From Capra hircus (Eukaryota; Chordata; Mammalia; Artiodactyla; Bovidae): a stretch of DNA of 64,000 bases. The DNA lies in NCBI RefSeq assembly GCF_001704415.2, contig NC_030808.1, forward strand, positions 80,010,594 through 80,074,593, in the 5' to 3' direction. The number at the start of each line of letters is the position of its first letter. Positions within the stretch are counted from its first letter, which is position 1. Position numbers and translations under genes: made by a program. The notes under the pieces were generated by a model. It was not told the origin of the DNA. It searched no databases and was given only the letters and a program-made list of their open reading frames with translations. Below are positions 55,164-64,000 of the stretch, piece by piece.

Positions 55164-55475
55164 GAAGTGAAGTGGAAGTTGCTCGGTTGTGTCCAACTCT
55201 TTGCGACCCCATACAGTCCATGGAATTCTCTAGGCCAGAATACTGGAGTAGGCAGCCTTTCTCCTCTCCAGGGGATCTACCCAACCCAAGGATCAAACCC
55301 AGGTCTCCCATATTGCAGGTGGATTCTTTACCAGCTGAGCCACAAGGGAAGCCCAAGAATATTGGAGTGGGTAGCCTATCTCTTCTCCAGCAGATATTCC
55401 TGACCCAGGAACTGAATGGGGTCTCCTGCATTGCAGGCAGATACTTAACCAACTGAACTACCAGGGAAGCCCAAG
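55164..55475 (-). mobile_element. Tandem (1.5-unit) Bov-tA SINE
   Basis: On the minus strand: a tRNA-Glu head and partial body (about 55360-55475), then a complete Bov-tA (55164-55358), joined at the 'actccaatattctt' point. This is the same layout as 22326-22640 but inverted. The frames of 78-133 codons across it are artefacts. Confidence 0.92.
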
Positions 55476-55958
55476 AGCTCAACAATCTGTTACCTCAATA
55501 ACAGCTCAGGATGACAGTGAGAGGAGTGTCCCAAGGATATCTTCAGTGATTATGGCAGTAAGTTCAGTTGAAGGTCTGAGGAGGTAGGTATTGAAGAGGT
55601 CAGAGGAGGCAAGCGAAGGTAGGTCTAAACCTGCTTACAAAGATGAAATGTTGCCCTGAATCCTGTCTCTGGTTACATCTGCAAGGTTTCAGTTTCCCTT
55701 GACATTGCTGCAGCCCTCTGTGCCCAGATCACCCTGGTGGTATTTGAATTGTCAGTCTATTTCCAGCCTCTCCCCCTATTCCCCAGTGTGATGAGGCTAG
55801 AATTCACATTCACTACAGTGCAGGTGTGAATAGAGATGTGAACAGTTTCACAGAGGAACCTGGCAATGCCAAGGCCCAACTGGTAGAGATAAAGATCTGG
55901 TGGGGGTCTGTAGGCACTGGCACAGTCCTGTGGGAGAGATAGCCCGATGGGGGATGTT
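55476..55958. other. Non-genic sequence
   Basis: No repeat, RNA gene or supported exon is recognised. Confidence 0.4.
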
Positions 55959-55970
55959 TATATTGATGCT

Positions 55971-56243
55971 GCTGCTGCTGCTAAGTCGCTTCAGTCACAT
56001 CCGACTCTGTGTGATCCCATAGACGGCAGCCCACGAGGCTCCCACATCCCTGGGATTCTCCAGGCAAGAACACTGGAGTGGGTTACCATTTCCTTCTCCA
56101 ATGCATGAAAGTGAAAAGTGAATGTGAAGATGCTCAGTCATATCCGACTCTTAGCAACCCCATGAACTGCAGCCTACCAGGCTCCTCCATCCTTGGGATT
56201 TTCCAGACAAGAGTACTGGAGTGGGATGCCTTTGCCTTCTCCG
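55971..56243 (-). mobile_element. Bov-A2 SINE
   Basis: Reverse dimeric Bov-A with gctgctgctgct at its 3' terminus. Target duplication tatattgatgct at 55959-55970 and 56244-56255. Confidence 0.96.
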
Positions 56244-56317
56244 TATATTGATGCTCCCACACTGTATATTTTTTTCCATTTATAAATTTGTTTTTTATTG
56301 CCACCAGGGAATTCCCA

Positions 56318-56615
56318 ACTATCAGTTCGATTCAGCCGCTCAGTCGTGTCTGACTTTGCGACCCCATGAACCGCGGCACGCCAGGCCTCCCTGTCCATCA
56401 CCAACTCCTAGAGTCCACCCAAACCCATGTCCATCGAGTTGGTGATGCCATCCAACCATCTCATCCTCTGTCATTCCCTTCTCCTCCTGCCCTCAATCTT
56501 TCCCAGTATCAGGGTCTTTTCAAATGAGTCAGATCTTCGCATCAGGTGGCCAAAGTATTGGGGTTTCAGCTTCAACATCAGTCCTTCCAATGAACACCCA
56601 GGACTGATCTCCTTT
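56318..56615 (-). mobile_element. BovB LINE 3' end (300 bp)
   Basis: From 'cagttcgattcagccgctca' (3' terminus) to 'aggactgatctcctttaata'. It is a short 5'-truncated copy. The 80-codon plus frame at 56427-56669 is the usual BovB antisense frame. Confidence 0.92.
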
Positions 56616-56964
56616 AATAAAAAGCATAGAGTATTCTCAGAAATAAAAGCTTCAGGAAGGAGAGCTTAGGTTACAGAATTCTGATTGTCAAGCATTCTTA
56701 TTCTCAAGATTTTATATACAACCCTTCTCAAAGTGTCAATCACCTCAACAAGACTAAAAGTCAGTTCTGACTTGCAAGGAACAAAAGGTTAACTCTGCTA
56801 GGGCTTGATTTACCTGTTCCTTCAGACTCTTCTATTTACTTTCACTACCCACCTCTCTCATTGGACCTAGTCTCCACTAACATTGCATGTAATCTTGCCC
56901 AGGAACAGAGGCTGTCATTTTTTGGCAGGTTGTATCATGTCCCTAATAAGCCTGATGGTTGTTC

Positions 56965-57320
56965 CAGTTAGCTAATGCTGCATAACCTATCACCCCCAAA
57001 CTTAGAGATATAAAACATTTTTTTATTCTCAGATTCTATGAGCTATGAGTTCAAAAGGAGGCACAGCCAGAAAGCTCTGCTCTGCTCTGTGACGTCTGGG
57101 GCCTCAGCTGAGATGACTTGAATGTCTAAGAATGACTCAAATGGCTGAGGGCTGTGACAAGCTGACTGGAGAATTCACTTGCAGGGTGATTTCTCATGTG
57201 TCTGGCCTCTTGGCTGAGATGGCTGGAAAGCTGGACTCAGCTGGCACTGTCTACCAGAGTGCCTACACCTGGCCTCTCCAGCATGGCCGTGCTGTGCTGA
57301 ATAACAGTTATTCAGGGACT
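56965..57320 (-). repeat. Old LTR-like mammalian repeat, tentative
   Basis: 'gctaatgctgcataacctat', 'cccaaacttagagatataaa' and the repeated 'ggctgagatggctggaaagc'-like blocks are typical of an ancient LTR-type repeat read in reverse. I cannot name the family. 56616-56964 to its left shows nothing recognisable. Confidence 0.45.
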
Positions 57321-57419
57321 GAGTAACTGGAAAATGATGCTATGAGGAAATAGACAAATTCAGAATATGAGACTCTCCACACTGGCTTGTTGCCTTAGCA
57401 AGTCAGTGTCATGGGCCTG

Positions 57420-57994
57420 GGGGGAGGAAGATAACTATTTTTTATTAAATGAGACTTAAAGGATATAATACGACATACATCTTGATTAAATCCTAGTTGG
57501 AATAAAAGAATGTAAAAGAGAAATTTGGAAATGATTGAGAAATTTTAAACATTGGATAAATACCAATATTAATGAATTATTGTTAAGTATGATAAGTATT
57601 AATAAATTTAATCATCATAAGTGTAATTTCTAATTTAATAGTTTATTCTAGTGTGCTTATATAAACACAAAATTTTGCCGTTTGCTTGAAGAGTGGTTAT
57701 ATCTATTTAATGCATGGAGGATATAGAGGGAGTAACTGCACTATTCTTTCCATTCTTGTGCTCCAACTCACTGCAGCCCCATAGACTGTAGCCTGCCAGG
57801 CTCTCAGGCTGTTTTGCTCATGGAATTTTCCAGGCCAAACTACTGGAGTGATTTGTCATTCCCTACTCCTAGCAATCTTCCCAACCTATGGATTGAACCC
57901 ATTTCTCTCGCATCTCCTGCATTGGCAGGCAGATTCTTTACCACTAGCACCACCTGGGAAGCCCTTCCATTTTTACTGTGTGTTTAAAATTTCT
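57420..57994 (+). mobile_element. L1M-type 3' end, split by a Bov-tA
   Basis: AT-rich L1M 3' UTR ending 'gtaactgcactattctttcc', continuing after the SINE with 'ttccatttttactgtgtgtt'. Confidence 0.65.
57755..57963 (-). mobile_element. Bov-tA SINE
   Basis: Reverse Bov-tA, 'tgtgctccaactcactgcag' to 'accacctgggaagccc', with imperfect duplication ttccattctt/ttccattttt at the edges. It contains a small local duplication ('ggctctcaggctgttttgctc'). Confidence 0.88.
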
Positions 57995-59905
57995 AATTTT
58001 TTAAAAGGTACCTCCTTTCATGTTTTCATTGTGGTAAAATATGCATAACATAAAGCTGATTACTTTAACCATATTTAATTGTACAGTTAAGTGGCGTTTA
58101 GGACACACACAGTGTTACGTGCCTCATTGTGTTCGTAACCCAGTTTTTATCAAGGTAAAATTTACGTATGAAAAATTCACGCATTTTAAGTGCATGATGG
58201 AATGAGTTTTGAAAAATGTATACTCCTATGTAACTACCTTGCATCAAAAGATAAATTTTGTTCATGTCCCTTTGCAGTCAGTCACCCCTCACCATCACCT
58301 TTTATAGCAATCACTAATCTTCTTTCTATCATCATAAAATAGATCTATACATTAATATAAATTAAATCATATAGCATGAATCTAGCCTATTTTTCACTCA
58401 ACATAATTTTAGATTGAACTATGTTATTGCAAGTTCCTTTTAATTACTGAGACACTTATTCCTTGGAAGAAAAGTTATGACCAACCTAGATAGCATATTG
58501 AAAAACAGAGACATTACTTTGCCAACAAAGGTCCGTCTAGTCAAGGCTATGGTTTTTCCAGTGGTCATGTATGGATGTGAGAGTTGGACTGTGAAGAAGG
58601 TTGAGTGCCGAAGAATTGATGCTTTCGAACTGTGGTGTTGGAGAAGACTCTTGAGAGTCCCTTGGACTGCAAGGAGATCCAACCAGTCCATTCTGAAGGA
58701 GATCAGCCCTGGGATTTCTTTGGAGGGAATGATGCTAAAGCTGAACCTCCAGTACTTTGGCCACCTCATGCGAAGAGTTGACTCGTTGGAAAAGACTCTG
58801 ATGCTGGGAGGGATTGGGGGCAGGAGGAGAAGGGGACGACAGAGGATGAGATGGCTGGATGGCATCACTGACTCGATGGACATGAGTCTGGGTGAACTCC
58901 GGGAGTTGGTGATGGACAGGGAGGCCTGGCGTGCTGCAATTCATGGGGTCGCAGAGAGTCGGACACGACTGAGCGACTGAACTGCACTGACTGAGCCACT
59001 GCATGAATTTATACAACAGTTTGCTTGCGCATTTACCTATAGATGAAGCTTGGGTAATTCTCAGTTTGTGGCAATCATGAATTGTAAATAAAATAGCTAT
59101 GGATACTCATATACAGCTCTTTTGTAGACATGTCTTCATTTCTCTCAGTTTTGTGGCAAATGCATGTTTAATTTTTTAGGAAATTACTAAACTACTTTTC
59201 ACAGTGGTTGTGCCATTGTACATCTCTAACCACAAAGTCAGGGGTTCCAGTTACTCCACATTCTCAACAGTACTTGATATTATAAAACTTTTTGATTTTA
59301 GCCATTCTGATGCTTACAAAGTGGTATTCTTCATGATTTCATTTATATTTCCCTAATTATTAGTTATGTTGAGTATATTTTCATGATTTTATTGAACATT
59401 CATATACCTTTTTTTTCTATCTGTTGATGTTTCTCCCTTAAAAAAAAAAAATAGGGCTATTTGTTTTCTCAATCTTGAGTTGTTAGGGTACTAACATGGG
59501 GACCTAATTCTGAATTTTCTACTCTGATCTGTTGATCTATGTGACTCTCCTCCTACCAATACCACACTGTTTTGATTTCTATAGCCAAACAATGTGCTGA
59601 AATCAGGTAATGTAAGTCTGCAACTTTGTTCTTTTTTGCCAAAATTGCTTTGCCTTTTCAAGGTCTTTTACATTTCCAAACAAATTTTAGCAACAGCTTG
59701 TCAAATTCTACAAAAAGGCCTGGTGGAATTTTGACCGGGATTGAATTAGATCTAAAGATAAATTTGGACAGAATTTCCATCTTAATAATATTAAACCTTC
59801 CTGTCCATAAATATGGTATATCATTCCATGAACTCAGATTTTATTTTCCTGTTTTAATAATTTTGTTGATATTTGAATTGCTTTCAGTGGGACATTTGCT
59901 TTAAA
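57995..59905 (-). mobile_element. L1M LINE (antisense), split by a BovB
   Basis: 57995-58456 is reverse 3' UTR ('attgtggtaaaatatgcata', 'tttttatcaaggtaaaattt'). 58990-59905 runs back through the reverse ORF2 end ('ccacattctcaacagtactt', 'tttctatagccaaacaatgt', 'tggtggaattttgaccggga'). No long frame survives. An A-rich stretch follows at 59950-60000. Confidence 0.82.
58457..58989 (+). mobile_element. BovB 3'-end copy (533 bp), coding part open
   Basis: 5'-truncated BovB with target duplication actgagacact/actgagccact at 58446-58456 and 58990-59000. The frame 58477-58980 (167 codons) is uninterrupted from the LGRK-type region downstream of RT to the normal C-terminus (GRRRRGRQRMRW, ESRTRLSD). 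It has no RT core or endonuclease, so it is a fragment and not a gene. Confidence 0.96.
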
Positions 59906-60169
59906 CTATAAGATATTACCATCTGAATTATCAGAGTACAAAATCCTTTCTCTCCTCCCCACCCCCAACCAAAACAAAAAAAACCCAAACCCACAACTTG
60001 GCTTCAAATAAGCTTTGAAGAAAAGGACTCTAAATATTTTCATACAGATCAAGAAGTAAATCACAAACTATTTACAAAAATACCTAAGCTAATATGCATT
60101 AACAATTTTTACCAGTTCACAAAAATTTTAAAGTATAAAAAAAAATCATGTAAGTTAAAATTAAAAACT

Positions 60170-60241
60170 CAGAAGTATGGCAGAAACCAACACAATATTG
60201 TAAAGCCATTGTCCTTCAATTAAAAATAAATGTTAAAAAAC
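60170..60241 (+). mobile_element. Ruminant L1 3' terminus
   Basis: 'cagaaaccaacacaatattg' and 'taaagccattgtccttcaat' followed by an A-rich tail are the last ~70 bp of a ruminant L1. Confidence 0.75.
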
Positions 60242-60442
60242 CCTTAGAAGTATGATCTAAGACTTCCTAGGTTGCTTCTTTCATGTCAGTTATGGTTGAA
60301 AAATCAGTTTTTCCTATCTTGGAATCTAAACTGCAAAACAACCATTTTTATTCTTTCAACACTAGCAGCACTATTCAAAAAGAGAAAAGTCCCTCTGTGG
60401 ACACTGACATTATCTTGCACATAGTTAAAATATACCATACCT

Positions 60443-60515
60443 GCCTGGGTAGCTCAGCTGGTAGAGCATCAGACTTTTAATCTGGGGATCTAGGGTTTGA
60501 GTCCCTGTCCAGTTG
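60443..60515 (+). tRNA. tRNA-Lys (UUU) retropseudogene
   Basis: 73 nt fold as tRNA-Lys with anticodon TTT: D arm with GG, a good anticodon stem (one G-T at its base) and a TAGGG/CCCTG T stem. Decay is visible: the invariant C56 of the T loop is T, the acceptor stem has one mismatch and two wobbles, and no Pol III terminator follows directly. An A-rich tail with aaataaa repeats begins at once, and similar flanks (tataccatacctg and tataccgttcctg, near 60431 and 60568) suggest LINE-mediated retroposition. It is probably not a working tRNA gene. Confidence 0.85.
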
Positions 60516-60878
60516 CAAAAAATAAATAAATAAACATAATAAAATTTTTAAAAATAAAAAAATAAACTATACCGTTCCTGACATTTCTGTAACACACAGT
60601 ACTAAAAATCACATGCCTCTAACCATTTGGAAGTATCTTTCTGACACACTTTTACTTTCATGATGACTCCTTACACATACAGATCAGATGGTACTTTGCC
60701 AACATGCTGAATGGGTGACTGACAGGGCCAAGAACAAGTATATGGACTTTGCAGGCTCCTTTTTAATTTATCAACATGTTTTGTAGTTTTCAACGTGGAG
60801 ATTTCATATCATTTGATGTTATCATACTTTTTTTTTTTAAATGTCATCTCATTGTGGTTTTAGTTTCCCAGATTATTC

Positions 60879-61871
60879 AGTTCGGTTCAGTTCAGCCACT
60901 CAGTTGTGTCCGACTCTTTGCAACCCCATGAATCGCAGCACGCCAGGCCTCCCTGTCCATCACCAACTCCCAGAGTTCACTCAGACTCACGTCCATTGAG
61001 TCCGTGATGCCATCCAGCCATCTCATCCTCGGTTGTCCCCTTCTCCTCCTGCCCCCAATCTGTCCCAGCATCAGAGTCTTTTCCAATGAGTCAACTCTTC
61101 GCATGAGGTGGCCAAAGTACTGGAGTTTCAGCTTCAGCATCATTCCTTCCAAAGAGCACCCAGGGCTGGTCTCCTTCAGAATGGACTGGTTGGATCTCCT
61201 TGTAGTCCAAGGGACTCTCAAGAGTCTTCTCCAACACCACAGTTCAAACGCATCAATTCTTCGGCGCTCAGCCTCCTTCACAGTCCAATTCTCACATCCA
61301 TACATGACCACTGGAAAACCCATAGCCTTGACTAGACGGACCTTAGTTGACAAAGTAATGTCTGCTTTTGAACATACTGTCTAGGTTGGTCATAACTTTT
61401 CTTCCAAGGAGTAAGCGTCTTTTAATTTCATGGCTGCAGTCACCATCTGCAGTGATTTTGGAGCCCCCCCAAATAAAGTCTGACACTGTTTCTACTGTTT
61501 CCCCATCTATTTCCCATGAAGTGATGGGACCAGGTGCCATGATCTTCATTTTCTGAATGTTGAGCTTTAAGCCAACTTTTTCACTCTCCTCTTTCACTTT
61601 CATCAAGAGGGTTTTTAGCTCCTCTTTGCTTTCTGCCATAAGGGTGGTGTCATCTGCATATCTGAGCTTATTGATATTTCTCCTGGCAATCTTGATTCCA
61701 GCTTGTGTTTCTTCCAGTCCAGCGTTTCTCATGATGTACTCTGCATAGAAGTTAAATAAGCAGGGTGACAATATACAACCTTGACGTACTCCTTTTCCTA
61801 TTTGGAACCAGTCTGTTGTTCCATGTCCAGTTTTAACTGTTGCTTCCTGACCTGCATATAACTGCCTCTTC
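60879..61871 (-). mobile_element. 5'-truncated BovB LINE (1.0 kb)
   Basis: From the 3' terminus at 60879 ('agttcggttcagttcagcca') to a truncation in the RT at 61871 ('gacctgcatataactgcctc'). Confidence 0.95.
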
Positions 61872-61873
61872 AT
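60892..61873 (-). pseudogene. BovB RT and C-terminal fragment, one frameshift
   Basis: Frame 61343-61873 (176 codons) holds the RT core with GKGVRQGCILSPCLFN and an intact catalytic YADD. Frame 60892-61353 (153 codons) continues to the C-terminus with GCENWTVKEAE, the basic GGRRRRGQPRMRW patch and RTQLSG. The two overlap in different phases, so a small indel near 61350 separates them. A C7 run at 61465-61471 replaces the usual A-rich run. Lacking endonuclease and 5' end, it is inactive. Confidence 0.9.
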
Positions 61874-61921
61874 ATGTTATTGACCAATTGTGTATGTTTT
61901 CATACTTTGTCTCAATTTATT

Positions 61922-62031
61922 TTTATTTTTTGGCCATGCATTTGGGATCTTAGTTCCCTGAACAAGGATCAAACCTGAGTACCTGCTGTTGAAAGCACAG
62001 AGTCTTAACCACTAGAGTGCCAGGGAAATCC
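61922..62031 (-). mobile_element. CHRS SINE
   Basis: Reverse short CHR SINE: 'ttttttggccatgcatttgg' to 'gagtgccagggaaatccc'. Confidence 0.85.
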
Positions 62032-62039
62032 CTTTTAAT

Positions 62040-63125
62040 CCTGCACATTTTTTATAGAACTATGCTAAATTTTTGTATAACTATTTTTTAGTTCTCTATA
62101 TTTTCCGAATACTAATTTGCTATTATGAGAGGTCTGTGGTGCAAAAACCTTCATCCAACTTGTTATTTGTTCCTTTCATTTTCTTTGGATGTATTATGTG
62201 ATTAACAAAAGTTCTTAAGATCACTATAATAAGATATAAATATCTTTTCCTTTATTGTTTATGCCTTTTGAGTCTTGTTTATAAAATTATTCTTCTTCTT
62301 GCATTTTCTCCTAAAATTTTTTTCAGTTTTCTCTTTCATATTTAAGTCTTCAGCTTTCTTGGAATTAACTCATGTATTTGGTGGAAAGAAGGGATTCAAT
62401 TTCAGGTATTTTAAAATCTGTATAAACAATTTTCTAGCATCATTTATTGAGTTATCTACTGCGGTCCTACTGGTCTGTGAAGTAGTCTTCACTGTGAATA
62501 AAATTTTCATACATTCATGGACTCATATCCAATTGTATGTATTTCTTTATCTGTTCCTGAACTAAACTACATTGTCTTATGTAGTTTAATCACTATGTGT
62601 GTATATGCGTGTTTAGTCACTAAGTCGTGCCTGACTCGTTGCGACTTATCCCATGGACTGTAGTCCCCCAGGCTCCTCTGTCCATGGGATTTTCCAAGCA
62701 CGAATACTGGAGTGGGTTGCTATTCCTTCTCCAGGGTAACTTGGCTACCCAAGGATCAAACCCACATCTCTTGTATCTCCTGCATTGGCCAGCAGGTTCT
62801 TTACCGCTTAGCCATCTGGGAATTAATTGTGATTAATCACAATGGCTTTATAGTAAGTCTCATTATCTGGAAGTACAAATTCTTCAACCACATTTTTCTT
62901 TCAAAGAATCTTGGCTTTTCTCAGCCCTTTGCTCTTCTCTGTAAATGTTAGGATCAGCCTGTTCAGTTTCAGGAAAATTGTGTAGGGATTTGATTGGAAT
63001 ACCATTGACTTTATAGATCAATTTGGGAATAACTGACCTCCGTGTAATAGTGAGTTTTTCTGTCCATCCATCATGGCTTATTTCCAATCTCATCTTTTGA
63101 TCTCCATCAAGCAACCCAAGGTCAG
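62040..63125 (-). mobile_element. L1M LINE ORF2 region (antisense), split by a Bov-tA
   Basis: Reverse ORF2 blocks: 'cttcatccaacttgttattt', 'ggtggaaagaagggattcaa', 'atcatttattgagttatcta', then (after the SINE) 'tgtgtagggatttgattgga' and 'gaccttgggttgcttgatgg' in reverse. It probably belongs to the same old element as 57995-59905. Confidence 0.75.
62594..62832 (-). mobile_element. Bov-tA SINE
   Basis: Reverse Bov-tA, 'gcgtgtttagtcactaagtc' to 'cttagccatctgggaatt', with ttaatcac at 62586-62593 and 62833-62840 as target duplication. Confidence 0.92.
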
Positions 63126-63195
63126 GCCCTGAGGAGAAACTCAACATATTCTTTTGAATGGCTTGATTAATTAACAAGTGACGTAAATTTACCTA

Positions 63196-63276
63196 TTGAG
63201 GTGGTCAAAAAATTCATTTGGATTTTTCCATAAGCTGTTACAGGAAAAACCCAAATAAATTTTTTGGCCAACCCAA
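63196..63276. mobile_element. Mariner MITE (81 bp)
   Basis: Two inverted arms of about 31 bp ('ttgaggtggtcaaaaaattc' on the left; 'gaattttttggccaaccca'-like on the right, in complement) around a short centre ('ataagctgttacagg'), flanked by TA at 63194-63195 and 63277-63278, as tc1/mariner elements require. It resembles ruminant mariner termini joined together. It has no coding part. Confidence 0.92.
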
Positions 63277-63278
63277 TA

Positions 63279-64000
63279 GAATCATCACCACTGAATTGCT
63301 ACCAGTAGTCTTTTTCATTTGCAGTGAAACATCTCCAAGATTTCCTAACAAGGGTATAGTGACTCAGAGAGCAGACACCGGGTGGGAAGAAAGGCAAGGG
63401 TAAGGGTTTCCAGAAGATGCCCACTGAAATTTATTGCAGCACAGCATTTATGTTGGCTTTCTCACACTGGGCTTTGGGCATTTCCCGTGTAGCACAACCT
63501 GTCTCAGCAGGCATAACAGGTTCAGTCACTGTGTGTTTAATATTAATAGAGGAAAGGATGATTTTGGAGGGGAGGGAGACTATCAAACCCACTTTTAAAA
63601 CAGCAAAGATTTTCCATTGTGTTTAATATTCAGGGAAACTGCCAAAATCACTTTTATTTCAACTGCTATAAGAGGGTAAGCAAGTAGTTTTTACCTTAAC
63701 CTCATGACAGATTGAGCTTTTACAGATTTTAAAACAGTGCAGCTTTAAGAAAGGATTAGTAAACTTATGTTTAATATTTTACATCAACAAATAATTTGAA
63801 TCCATTATCAGTTTTCCTACTAGACATTAGTTTATGACATAATAATATGAAATGTGTGACAAAAGCATACAGAACAACAAGTGAATGTCTATTCTGCATA
63901 TCAGAAAAAGAAACTATCAAATTTATATTCACTTAAGAGAAACTTCTTCCCCTAACAAACTGCTAGTAGCACAGGAACAATTATGACAGCGTAAAGGAGG
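63279..64000. other. Non-genic sequence
   Basis: No repeat, exon or RNA gene is recognised to the end of the window. The 61- and 69-codon frames (63218-63403, 63417-63626) lack any domain. Confidence 0.4.

Noticed and set aside
58440..58883. Recurrent antisense frame (about 126-183 codons, 'HLILCRPLLLLPPIPPSIRVFSNE'-like) also at 26079-26630, 47645-48151, 53187-53690 and 61004-61384
   Set aside because: It looks like a conserved protein because it recurs, but every copy is the complement of the BovB C-terminal coding region. Its openness reflects sequence shared between BovB copies, with no evidence for a gene.

Overview
This is nuclear DNA of a ruminant (cattle, sheep, goat or a close relative). 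The evidence is the transposon set: BovB (RTE-type) LINEs, their Bov-tA and Bov-A2 SINE partners, tRNA-Glu-derived CHR SINEs, a young ruminant L1, and older pan-mammalian MIR, L2, L1M, MaLR and hAT-Charlie fossils. I found no convincing host protein-coding exon. Almost every open reading frame of 60-200 codons lies inside a repeat or is a chance frame in GC-rich sequence.

Layout. 1-7.9 kb: old mammalian repeats with a few ruminant SINEs. 7.98-9.91 kb: the only CpG island, probably a promoter, with a strong candidate 5' splice site on the minus strand at 9360-9368. 10-22.6 kb: unique sequence mixed with MIR, MaLR, BovB and Bov-tA/CHR SINEs. 22.85-24.5 kb: an old L1/HAL1-like body that leads into a tandem array.

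24.1-36.8 kb is the most informative region. A unit of about 2.2 kb is present three times, separated by Bov-tA SINEs. The two internal SINEs are hybrids of the two outer ones, the expected product of unequal crossing-over between SINEs. Each unit then received its own insertion: a 3.5-kb near full-length BovB in the first, a Bov-tA in the second, and a 2.0-kb young L1 in the third. All three have target-site duplications that can be checked against the empty sites in the sister units.

37.7-39.8 kb: a hAT-Charlie transposon carrying three later insertions. 40.1-47.4 kb: a complete-ended but defective class I (gammaretrovirus-like, ERV-F/H-like) provirus on the minus strand with two LTRs, a 5-bp target duplication, a tRNA-Phe-type primer binding site and broken gag, pro, pol and env. 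47.5-64 kb: further BovB pieces in both orientations, L1M fossils, nested SINEs, a retroposed tRNA-Lys pseudogene at 60.4 kb and a mariner MITE at 63.2 kb.

No cellular pathway or operon can be read here. The elements are related through retrotransposition: BovB and L1 encode (here broken) reverse transcriptases, and the SINEs are their non-autonomous passengers. I did not find a new genetic system. The most interesting points are the SINE-mediated triplication, the provirus, the orphan CpG island, and the inverted BovB copies.
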